NCBI GenBank assembly: GCA_947311455.1
Contig: CAMZKY010000078.1
Location: forward strand, 1 to 7,269
DNA from: an uncultured Marinosulfonomonas sp.
GTDB lineage: Bacteria; Pseudomonadota; Alphaproteobacteria; Rhodobacterales; Rhodobacteraceae
Direction: 5' to 3'
Length of the DNA stretch: 7,269 nt
In this document: piece after piece, positions 1-5,821 of the stretch
Numbering within the stretch: the stretch's first letter is position 1
How the letters are laid out: each line of letters starts with the position of its first letter
Translations under genes and position numbers: made by a program
Notes under the pieces: model-generated
The model's database searches: none
What the model was told of the DNA's origin: nothing
What the model saw: the letters and a program-made list of their open reading frames with translations, nothing else

Positions 1-2556
1 GCCGGCTTTGTTGCGGCGGCTTTCTGCTACGCCAATCGCATCGGCCAATTCATCACGTTTCGCGGCCAATTCATCCGGTGCGGCGCTGGCGTCTTTCAAA
101 GCGTCCAGCGATTCAATCTTGCGCTGTTCCAATTCGGAAATCCGCTTGCCTGCGGTTTCCAAACGGTGCCGCCAGCCCGATACTTCTTTGGTGATTTCCT
201 GACGGCGGCGCACCCGTGCATCGCCTTCGCGGCGCAATTCATCAAGGGCAGACCGCTTGGACATCATCGTCATACGCGCGGCTTCAACCGTCATTTTTAC
301 ATCTTCAACTTCGGCCCGTGCAGTGTCCAGATCATCCAGTTCAGAAACGGCTTTCGCACCCTCTTGCAATTGCTTACGCGCCCCCATGGCCTCTTCGCTG
401 TGGCGATCCACGGCAAGGCCCATGTTTTCAAGCTTGCCACCAGCGATGCTTTTGTCTGATTCCGCACGAGAAAGCGCACGGTTGGCATCCGATAGCGCAC
501 GATCCGCATCGCGGCGTGCATCGCGGGCGGCTTGCACATCACGCGAGGCGCGCACCAATTCATTGCTAAGGTGATCATGCGCCCGCGTGGCCCCATCGGC
601 CCGTGCACTGATTTCTTCTAGATCGCGTTTCAGTTCAACCAAACGGTTTAACTGCTGCAAACGCAGTGCCGCCGCACTTGGCGCGTCTTCGCCCCCGGCG
701 CGGAAACCATCCCAACGCCACAAATCACCCTCAAGGCTGACCAGACGCTGACCGGGCTTTAGCGCGGCTTGCAAACGCGGGGCATCATCCGCATCAACCA
801 AACCAATCTGGCTGATCCGGCGGTTCAAAACCTCGGGCACCGACACGAAATTGTTTAGGGATTGCACCCCATCGGGCAAGGATTGCGCACTTGAATAGCC
901 GGGCAGGGAAACCCAGCCGGTGTAATCTTCGTCTTCGATCACCGGCGCGCGCAGATCGTCGGCAAGGGCCGCACCCAAGGCTTTTTCATAGCCGGATTTC
1001 ACCCGCACCTGATCCAGAATTTGGCCGCTATCGGCGGTATCACGATCCACCAACCGCGCCAATGCGGCAACTTCGGCGCGCAGGGCGTTGGCCTCGCCTT
1101 CGGCTTCGGAACGGGCAGCGCGGGCTTCGGCCTCGCGCGCCTGAATTTCCGAACGCGCCTGATCCACGGCCACAATTGCGGCCTCGGATTCCTCGGACGC
1201 GGTGATGGCTTTGGCTTGCAAAACCTTGGCCGCATCATAAGCTTCGCTTGCGACAGTAAGCGCATATTTTGATGCCTCGACGGCCTCCTTGGCGCGCAGG
1301 GCTTCGCCTTCGGAGCGATCAAGGGTTTTCTGACTGTCCTGCATCAAACGATTGGCGGAATGGTGGCGCGCGGCCAAACGAGCCACGTCTTCTGTCATTT
1401 GCGTTAGCGCAGTTTCGCGTTCCTGCATGATGCTGGCGGCGTCAGAGGCTTGCTGTTCGGCGGCGTCCAGTTTTTCCTGATGGCCTTCGCTAGCTTTGGC
1501 AAGCTGGCCTTGTTCCCACTCCAACCGTTCAATGGTTTCGCCCGCGTCCTTGTTCAGGCCGGCCTCGCGTTCCATGTCGCGGGTCAGTTGATCAATGCGG
1601 GCCTTCAGGGTTTCGATCATTTGCAAGGCTTGCGCCTCCTGATCAACCAGCGCGTCGCGCTGCACGGATAGGCGTTGCAAAATCGCGGCGGCCACGGCCT
1701 CTTCTTCGCGCAGGGCGGGCAGTTTGTCTTCGGCGGCTTGGCGCAGGTTGGCGGCATTGCGCGCAGCGGATTCACAGCGGGCCGCATGGGTGGTGCGTTC
1801 CACCAATTCAGCGCGCGCAGCGGCTTCGGCCTCGTCTGCTTCTTTCCAGCGACGATATAAAAGCAGCCCTTCGGATTTACGTAGATCATCGCCAATAGTG
1901 CGATAGCGCGCCGCCTGTTTGGCTTGGCGTGCCAGTTGGCCCAATTGGGTAGCAAGCTGTTCAATCACATCATCCACACGGGCCAGATTGGCTTCGGTGC
2001 CTTTTAACTTCAGTTCGGCCTCGTGGCGGCGCTGATACAGGCCGGATATACCTGCGGCCTCTTCCAGAATGCGGCGGCGGCTTTTCGGTTTGGCGTTGAT
2101 CAATTCCGAAATCTGCCCTTGGCGCACCAAAGCTGGCGAATGTGAACCAGTCGAGGCATCGGCAAACAGCATCTGCACATCGCGCGCCCGCACATCTTTG
2201 CCGTTAACCTTAAAGGCGCTGCCGGCATCGCGGGTGATGCGGCGGATGATTTCGATGGTGTCTTCTTCGTTAAATCCGGCGGGGGCCAGCCGATCGGAAT
2301 TATCAATGGTAATCTGCACCTCGGCAAAATTACGGGCGGGGCGCGAAGATGTGCCGGCAAAGATCACGTCTTCCATACCGCTGCCGCGCATCGCCTTGGG
2401 GCGGGTTTCACCCATGACCCAGCGCAAGGCCTCAAGCAAATTCGATTTTCCGCAGCCATTTGGCCCGACAACGCCGGTTAATCCGTCCTTGATAAACAAA
2501 TCGGTTGGATCGACAAAACTTTTGAAGCCGTTCAGTTTAAGCTTGGAAAACTGCAA
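1..2556 (-). CDS. smc: Chromosome segregation/condensation ATPase SMC, N-terminal 852 codons (C-terminus beyond left edge)
   Basis: SMC dimers organise and compact the chromosome with ScpA and ScpB at the nucleoid. The reverse-strand frame is open from 2556 to the window edge. It begins MQFSKLKLNGFKSFVDPTDL and carries the Walker A motif GPNGCGKS at residues 31-38. The Q-loop (RQGQI) is near residues 145-149, followed by KSRRRILEEAAGISGLYQRR. A long Glu/Arg/Ala-rich coiled coil spans about 165-500, the hinge about 510-615 (includes VRVKSGYEKALGAALA), and the returning coil starts near 632. Full-length bacterial SMC is about 1150 residues, so roughly 300 are missing here, including the ABC signature and Walker B; this is a window cut, not a broken gene. 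The start is TTG at 2554-2556: a stop codon lies five codons upstream in frame, no ATG or GTG lies between, and AAAGG sits 9 nt upstream. The family assignment is seen directly in the sequence. Confidence 0.97.
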   Translation of the reverse strand, partial: MQFSKLKLNGFKSFVDPTDLFIKDGLTGVVGPNGCGKSNLLEALRWVMGETRPKAMRGSGMEDVIFAGTSSRPARNFAEVQITIDNSDRLAPAGFNEEDTIEIIRRITRDAGSAFKVNGKDVRARDVQMLFADASTGSHSPALVRQGQISELINAKPKSRRRILEEAAGISGLYQRRHEAELKLKGTEANLARVDDVIEQLATQLGQLARQAKQAARYRTIGDDLRKSEGLLLYRRWKEADEAEAAARAELVERTTHAARCESAARNAANLRQAAEDKLPALREEEAVAAAILQRLSVQRDALVDQEAQALQMIETLKARIDQLTRDMEREAGLNKDAGETIERLEWEQGQLAKASEGHQEKLDAAEQQASDAASIMQERETALTQMTEDVARLAARHHSANRLMQDSQKTLDRSEGEALRAKEAVEASKYALTVASEAYDAAKVLQAKAITASEESEAAIVAVDQARSEIQAREAEARAARSEAEGEANALRAEVAALARLVDRDTADSGQILDQVRVKSGYEKALGAALADDLRAPVIEDEDYTGWVSLPGYSSAQSLPDGVQSLNNFVSVPEVLNRRISQIGLVDADDAPRLQAALKPGQRLVSLEGDLWRWDGFRAGGEDAPSAAALRLQQLNRLVELKRDLEEISARADGATRAHDHLSNELVRASRDVQAARDARRDADRALSDANRALSRAESDKSIAGGKLENMGLAVDRHSEEAMGARKQLQEGAKAVSELDDLDTARAEVEDVKMTVEAARMTMMSKRSALDELRREGDARVRRRQEITKEVSGWRHRLETAGKRISELEQRKIESLDALKDASAAPDELAAKRDELADAIGVAESRRNKAG

Positions 2557-2591
2557 TCTACGCCGCCTTTAGTGATTCCGTTGAATTCCAT

Positions 2592-2620
2592 TTGTGACGG
2601 ACGCCCGCGCCACGAGTCAA
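2592..2620 (-). promoter_or_regulatory. Candidate smc promoter
   Basis: Read on the minus strand, TTGACT (2615-2620) stands 17 bases before TCACAA (2592-2597). The -35 element and the spacing are good but the -10 match to TATAAT is poor. It would start transcription near 2585, giving a leader of about 30 nt before the TTG start of smc, which is a sensible position. The call rests on the -35 match, the spacing and the mirrored arrangement on the cbtB side, so it stays weak. Confidence 0.3.
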
Positions 2621-2654
2621 CGCATAACCCCCTTATCTGCCGCTTCCGGCCGAG

Positions 2655-2663
2655 TTATCCACA
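2655..2663 (+). promoter_or_regulatory. Single DnaA-box match (TTATCCACA)
   Basis: TTATCCACA is a perfect match to the classical high-affinity DnaA box TTATNCACA. It lies about 100 bp upstream of the smc start, behind the candidate smc promoter. No second box or AT-rich unwinding segment was seen nearby, so this is not evidence for an origin. It could be a site where DnaA adjusts smc or cbtB transcription, or a chance match. Confidence 0.4.
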
Positions 2664-2737
2664 AGATATTGCGGTTTTTGCCCGATTTGCGGGATTTAAC
2701 CCCGCCGAAAATACTTTACCCCATGCCGGAATCCCAC

Positions 2738-2766
2738 TTGACCAAACCATGATTCATCCGTCACAA
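2738..2766 (+). promoter_or_regulatory. Candidate promoter for the riboswitch-cbtBA transcript
   Basis: TTGACC (2738-2743) stands 17 bases before TCACAA (2761-2766). Transcription would begin near 2773, about 25 nt ahead of the first recognisable riboswitch helix, which is where a promoter is needed. The -10 element is a poor TATAAT match. The same TTGACY-N17-TCACAA layout occurs in mirror orientation in front of smc. Confidence 0.32.
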
Positions 2767-2798
2767 AGGGCGCGTATGGTTCCCAATCACAATGCCAA

Positions 2799-2962
2799 GC
2801 ATTTGGGGATGAAACGAGAATGTGGTGAAGGTGACCCAATTCGGGGCCAGAGGCCACAGCCGCCCCCGCGACTGTAAGCGGTGAGTGCCTGTCAATATCC
2901 ACTGGGGAAACCCGGGAAGGGGACAGCGCATTTTGACCCGCAAGCCAGGAGACCGGCCATGC
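2799..2962 (+). ncRNA. Cobalamin (B12) riboswitch aptamer
   Basis: This leader RNA binds adenosylcobalamin or a related cobalamin and shuts down the downstream genes when the vitamin is abundant. Several conserved blocks appear in the family's order. They are GATGAAACGAGAA (2809-2820 region), GGTGAA at 2824-2829, the CCCGCGACTGTAAGCGG block around 2865-2881 whose CCGC (2866-2869) and GCGG (2878-2881) arms pair, the CCACTGG...CCGGGAAGG block at 2899-2920, and the B12 box AGCCAGGAGACC at 2943-2954. GCAT (2799-2802) can pair with ATGC (2959-2962) to close the fold, and these set the approximate ends given. It lies directly upstream of cbtB, matching the known placing of these riboswitches before cobalt transporter genes. 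Exact ends are uncertain by about 20 nt. Confidence 0.95.
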
Positions 2963-2976
2963 GCAAACGTAACCAA

Positions 2977-3001
2977 CCTGTCGGGGTGACAGGATAAGGA
3001 G
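2977..3001 (+). promoter_or_regulatory. Riboswitch expression platform: hairpin next to the cbtB ribosome-binding site
   Basis: CCTGTC (2977-2982) and GACAGG (2988-2993) form a 6-bp hairpin with loop GGGGT. Two bases later comes the Shine-Dalgarno sequence AAGGAG (2996-3001), 7 nt before the cbtB ATG. There is no U-run after the hairpin, so it is not an intrinsic terminator. The arrangement suggests control of ribosome access: in the B12-bound state the G-rich loop would dock onto the aptamer and hold the hairpin against the ribosome-binding site. The docking partner is not proven; a C-run at 2863-2867 is one possibility. Confidence 0.6.
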
Positions 3002-3008
3002 AATTGAT

Positions 3009-3185
3009 ATGACGACTTTGACAAATACACGCACAGACGCAGCCGTTGACACAGGTGTTCTACCCATTGTTGCAGCCATCGCCGCTGGCGTATTTCTGAT
3101 TTATTTCACCGGTTTTGCCCAAGCATCACAATATCATGATTCCGCGCATGACACACGTCACACGCTGGCGTTTCCCTGCCACTAA
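3009..3185 (+). CDS. cbtB: CbtB, small subunit of predicted cobalt transporter
   Basis: This is a 58-residue protein, the usual size of CbtB. An N-terminal polar stretch (1-17) is followed by one membrane span of about residues 18-38 (LPIVAAIAAGVFLIYFTGFA). A short tail contains the family's hallmark HDxRHxxxFPCH, with His43, His47, His51, Cys57 and His58. The tail is a plausible metal-binding site, though that role is inference. CbtA/CbtB pairs were predicted to be cobalt importers because they recur under B12 riboswitches; direct biochemical proof is limited. The ATG has a strong AAGGAG 7 nt upstream and is the first gene behind the riboswitch. The stop lies 3 bases before the cbtA start, so the two are almost certainly co-translated. 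Confidence 0.93.
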   Translation: MTTLTNTRTDAAVDTGVLPIVAAIAAGVFLIYFTGFAQASQYHDSAHDTRHTLAFPCH

Positions 3186-3188
3186 CAC

Positions 3189-3911
3189 ATGACCGCACGG
3201 ATTTTTACCAGCGCGTTGTTCGCTGGGCTGGTTGCAGGGCTGATTGCCGTCCTGCTTCAGTGGTCGCTTATGGAAAATCTGATTCTTGAAGGCGAAGAGT
3301 ACGAAACCGGAAACAAAAGCCATTTCGGCGGTGTTCTGGTGATCAATGATGCGCTTGAGGCTGCGGGCGAGCCCACGGCTGTTGAAGCTGAAGAGCCAGA
3401 AGATTTGTTCAGCCGCTTTTCACTGGCGTTTTTTGCAGTGTTTGTCACCTTTGTGGGCTGGGCATTAATGATGGTTGCGGGCTTTGCCATGGCTGAACGG
3501 GTCGGGCAACGTATCAGGGTAAAAGACGCGCTGCTATGGGGCATCGCCGGATTTGCCGCGATCCATATCATGCCCGGTATTGGCCTGCCGCCCGAATTGC
3601 CCGGAACCCCCGCCGCCGATCTTGAGGAACGGCAGCTTTGGTGGCTGACCACTGCGCTGTTCTCAATCCTTGCCTTTGCCCTGATGGCGTATGGGCGCAA
3701 GCCGATCTATATCATCATCGGTATCGCCCTGTTGATTGCGCCACATATCATCGGCGCACCGCATATGGACGGCTACGCAGGCGTCGCGCCACCCGACCTG
3801 GCTGGTGAATATGTCGCGCGGTCTTACGCCGTTGCGTTTATTGACTGGGTTGTTCTTGGTCTTGCCGCTGGTTACTTCTGGAACCGCGGCGCAGTTTCAA
3901 AAGCAGCTTAA
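3189..3911 (+). CDS. cbtA: CbtA, membrane subunit of predicted cobalt transporter
   Basis: This 240-residue integral membrane protein matches the CbtA family in length and layout. Hydrophobic segments lie at about residues 5-24, 79-101, 114-132, 152-168, 171-188 and 213-231, so five or six spans. An acidic loop (about 34-73, with several Glu) separates the first two. Family-typical features include IHIMPGIGLPPELPG (125-139), the RQLWW stretch at 149-153, and PHIIGAPH at 185-192. His126, His186 and His192 in these stretches could bind metal (inference). The predicted role is cobalt uptake across the inner membrane with CbtB for cobalamin synthesis. The start ATG is 3 bases after the cbtB stop with no strong ribosome-binding site of its own, which fits translational coupling. 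Regulation should follow the B12 riboswitch. Confidence 0.93.
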   Translation: MTARIFTSALFAGLVAGLIAVLLQWSLMENLILEGEEYETGNKSHFGGVLVINDALEAAGEPTAVEAEEPEDLFSRFSLAFFAVFVTFVGWALMMVAGFAMAERVGQRIRVKDALLWGIAGFAAIHIMPGIGLPPELPGTPAADLEERQLWWLTTALFSILAFALMAYGRKPIYIIIGIALLIAPHIIGAPHMDGYAGVAPPDLAGEYVARSYAVAFIDWVVLGLAAGYFWNRGAVSKAA

Positions 3912-3917
3912 TTATAC

Positions 3918-3950
3918 TGTAGATCCAAAGCTCCACAATTCGGGTCTACA
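3918..3950 (+). repeat. Stem-loop between cbtA and the CbiM-like gene
   Basis: TGTAGATCC (3918-3926) pairs with GGGTCTACA (3942-3950) over 9 bp, with one G-U pair and a 15-nt loop. It begins 7 nt after the cbtA stop. What follows (ATAAATCTTG) is not a U-run, so it is a poor intrinsic terminator. It may mark an mRNA processing or stability element, or an operator. The heptamer TATACTG occurs on both sides of it, at 3913-3919 and 3977-3983. Confidence 0.5.
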
Positions 3951-3985
3951 ATAAATCTTGACTAAAAATACAAGGATATACTGAT

Positions 3986-4663
3986 ATGCACATCGAACCA
4001 GGCGTCGTCAACGGCGTAAAAATCGCGTTAAGCTACGTTACAGCCACTGCCGCAGCTGGCTATACTCTGAAACTTGGTCTTGCAGCATTGCAAGATAAAG
4101 GCATTGTTTCTCTTTCAATTCGCTCTTTATTAACAACCGCTGTAGTGTTTTGCTTTTTTCAGGTTTTACCCCATTATCCAGTCGGCATTTCCGAAGTACA
4201 CCTGATTTTAGGGTCAACACTGTTCTTATTGTTTGGCGCAGTGCCGTCCGCCATTGGTCTTGCCGCTGGCTTACTTTTGCAAGGCGTATTTTTTGCACCA
4301 AGCGATTTGCCACAATATGGCATTAACCTAACCACGCTTTTGGTGCCGCTATTTGCGCTTCAGGCATTAGCTGCAAAAATCATCGCACCAAATACAGCCT
4401 ATGTTGATCTTAGTTACAAACAGGCGCTAATGCTATCGACTGCCTATCAAGGCGGCATCGTGTCGTGGGTTGCATTTTGGGCATTTTATGGTGCCGGTTT
4501 TGGGGCGGACAATATGGCCTCGGTTCTAACTTTTGGTGGAGCATATATGTCGGTTGTTTTACTGGAGCCTTTGGTCGATCTCGCAGTTTTAGCAGGTGCA
4601 AAAACGGTGCGCGGCTTGGAAAAAACCGATCTGGTTTCGTCTCGGTTGTTTAAAGCAGCCTAA
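3986..4663 (+). CDS. Stand-alone CbiM-like protein (predicted cobalt-binding transporter component)
   Basis: This 225-residue membrane protein resembles CbiM/NikM, the substrate-binding component of energy-coupling-factor cobalt and nickel importers. It starts MHIEPG; in characterised CbiM/NikM proteins the free N-terminus and His2 coordinate the metal together with a later conserved His. Here GISEVHLILGS (67-77) matches the region of that His, making His72 the likely third ligand. About seven hydrophobic segments are visible, at roughly residues 10-32, 46-61, 72-88, 90-106, 115-134, 152-172 and 182-205. The start has AAGGA 9 nt upstream. No CbiN, CbiQ or CbiO partner is present on either side, so it is either a solitary importer or borrows an energising module from elsewhere. 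By hand count, GC is about 47% over 4021-4620, against about 57% in sampled cobW lines, which suggests transfer or a different history. The substrate (cobalt rather than nickel) is inferred from context. Confidence 0.82.
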   Translation: MHIEPGVVNGVKIALSYVTATAAAGYTLKLGLAALQDKGIVSLSIRSLLTTAVVFCFFQVLPHYPVGISEVHLILGSTLFLLFGAVPSAIGLAAGLLLQGVFFAPSDLPQYGINLTTLLVPLFALQALAAKIIAPNTAYVDLSYKQALMLSTAYQGGIVSWVAFWAFYGAGFGADNMASVLTFGGAYMSVVLLEPLVDLAVLAGAKTVRGLEKTDLVSSRLFKAA

Positions 4664-4688
4664 CTTTAACACACTCCCTAAAACGAAA

Positions 4689-4725
4689 GGCAAGTCCAAG
4701 AAGATTTAAGCGCCTTGGGCTTGCC
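4689..4725 (+). terminator. Strong stem-loop between the CbiM-like gene and cobW (possible terminator)
   Basis: GGCAAGTCCAAG (4689-4700) pairs with CTTGGGCTTGCC (4714-4725) over 12 bp with a single G-U pair; the loop is 13 nt. It starts 25 nt after the CbiM-like stop. GTTAATTTAATT follows, which is T-rich but interrupted, so termination may be partial. On the opposite strand the stem is followed by TTTCGTTTTAG, also T-rich. It may end the cbtBA/CbiM-like transcript or serve as an mRNA processing site that sets different levels of the two halves of the cluster. No clear promoter was found between it and cobW. Confidence 0.6.
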
Positions 4726-4750
4726 GTTAATTTAATTCAGGATCAAACCC

Positions 4751-5821
4751 ATGGCCGCCAAAATTCCCGCAACAATCATTACCGGCTTTCTGGGCGCTGG
4801 TAAAACCACGCTGATTCAGCACATGCTGGCCAACGCCAATGGCAAACGCATTGCCCTGATCATCAATGAATTCGGTGATTTGGGGGTGGATGGCGATATT
4901 CTAAAGGGCTGTGGGGATGAAACCTGCACCGAAGACGATGTGATGGAGCTGTCAAACGGCTGTATCTGCTGCACCGTAGCTGATGATTTTATTCCGACCA
5001 TGGAAAAACTGCTGGCCCGCGATAACCCACCGGATCATATCGTGATTGAAACCTCGGGTCTTGCCCTGCCACAACCCTTGGTGCGGGCCTTTAACTGGCC
5101 CGAAATTTCAACCCGCGTGACGGTGGATGGTGTGGTCACCGTGGTGGATGGCAAAGCCGTGTCAGACGGCCAATTCGCCCATAATATTGCCGCCGTCGAT
5201 GCGCAGCGCGCGCAGGATGAAAACCTTGATCACGAAACGCCGCTGTCAGAATTGTTTGACGATCAAATCGCCTGTGCCGATATGATTGTGGTGAATAAAT
5301 CCGATCTGTTGGGGGATACCGCCGCAAACGCACTGGTGGATGATCTGCAATCCAAATCTCGCGACGGGGTGCAGGTGATCAAAACCTCGATGGGGAAATT
5401 GCCCGTGGATGTATTGCTGGGCCAAGGGATCAGCGCCGAAGACGATTTGGGGGCTCGCCACGAAGTGCATCACCACCATCACCACGATGATGATGATGAC
5501 GACCATCACCATGATCACGAACATGAACACGGCCATGATGATTTCGAAAACTTTGTGTTCAAAATGGACGAGATCACCGACGCCACCGCGTTTCTGGACA
5601 CCATCACCAACACCATCAAAGCCCACAACATTTTGCGCCTGAAAGGCTTTGTCGCGGTCAAAGGCAAACCCATGCGCCTGACCATTCAGGCCGTTGGCCC
5701 GCGTGTGGATAGCTATTTTGACCGCCCGTTCACCACCGATGAACCCCGCAGCGTGACACTGGTTATTATTGGTCAGGCGGGGATGGATCGTCTGGCGATT
5801 GAAAGCGCGCTGCGAGGATGA
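4751..5821 (+). CDS. cobW: CobW, metal-chaperone GTPase of cobalamin synthesis
   Basis: CobW belongs to the COG0523/G3E GTPases, cytoplasmic metallochaperones; CobW is thought to supply cobalt for B12 synthesis. At 356 residues it has the usual length. The GTPase domain shows Walker A GFLGAGKT (12-19), the metal-binding CxCC motif as NGCICCTV (69-76, Cys71, Cys73, Cys74), ETSGLA (100-105) and the guanine-specificity motif NKSD (182-185). A loop at about 237-263 holds 13 His mixed with Asp and Glu, including runs of six His and six Asp; it probably buffers or captures metal. The CobW C-terminal domain follows from about 265 to the end. The ATG has AGGA 8 nt upstream. The stop overlaps the next start (ATGA), so the downstream GNAT gene is probably translated by coupling. 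Gene-level assignment is strong; choice of cobalt comes from the cobN neighbourhood. Confidence 0.95.
   Translation: MAAKIPATIITGFLGAGKTTLIQHMLANANGKRIALIINEFGDLGVDGDILKGCGDETCTEDDVMELSNGCICCTVADDFIPTMEKLLARDNPPDHIVIETSGLALPQPLVRAFNWPEISTRVTVDGVVTVVDGKAVSDGQFAHNIAAVDAQRAQDENLDHETPLSELFDDQIACADMIVVNKSDLLGDTAANALVDDLQSKSRDGVQVIKTSMGKLPVDVLLGQGISAEDDLGARHEVHHHHHHDDDDDDHHHDHEHEHGHDDFENFVFKMDEITDATAFLDTITNTIKAHNILRLKGFVAVKGKPMRLTIQAVGPRVDSYFDRPFTTDEPRSVTLVIIGQAGMDRLAIESALRG

Larger units (their letters stand above)
2557..3008. other. Divergent intergenic region between smc and cbtB
   Basis: This 452-base gap separates the divergent smc and cbtB genes. No convincing protein gene is present; the open frames that cross it lack family resemblance and run through the riboswitch. 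From left to right it holds the smc ribosome-binding site, a weak minus-strand promoter candidate, one DnaA-box match, a short hairpin (GCGGG 2689-2693 with CCCGC 2701-2705), a weak plus-strand promoter candidate, the cobalamin riboswitch, and the cbtB ribosome-binding site. Confidence 0.85.

Noticed and set aside
8..2572. Many plus-strand and other-frame open reading frames of 60-167 codons over the smc region
   Set aside because: They are antisense or out-of-frame shadows of the continuous smc frame. GC-rich coiled-coil codons leave long open frames, and the products are low-complexity with no family resemblance.
2689..2705. GCGGG/CCCGC hairpin as a terminator in the divergent gap
   Set aside because: The stem is only 5 bp, there is no T-run on either strand, and no gene ends here.
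2572..2877. Plus-strand open frame of 101 codons in the intergenic region
   Set aside because: It runs through both promoter candidates and into the riboswitch aptamer, has no clear ribosome-binding site and resembles no family.
2696..3079. Minus-strand open frame of 127 codons across the riboswitch
   Set aside because: It overlaps the aptamer and the start of cbtB on the opposite strand and its sequence has no recognisable domain.
3257..3700. Minus-strand open frame of 147 codons opposite cbtA
   Set aside because: cbtA on the plus strand has clear family features; the antisense product is Ser/Ala-rich without structure.
3913..3918. TATACT as a -10 element for the CbiM-like gene
   Set aside because: No acceptable -35 lies 16-18 bases upstream. 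The nearby TTGACT (3958-3963) is only 13 bases from the second TATACT and would place the start inside the coding region.
5468..5540. CAC/CAT and GAT/GAC tracts as a tandem repeat or CRISPR-like array
   Set aside because: They are in-frame His and Asp codons of the CobW metal-binding loop, with no repeat-spacer structure.
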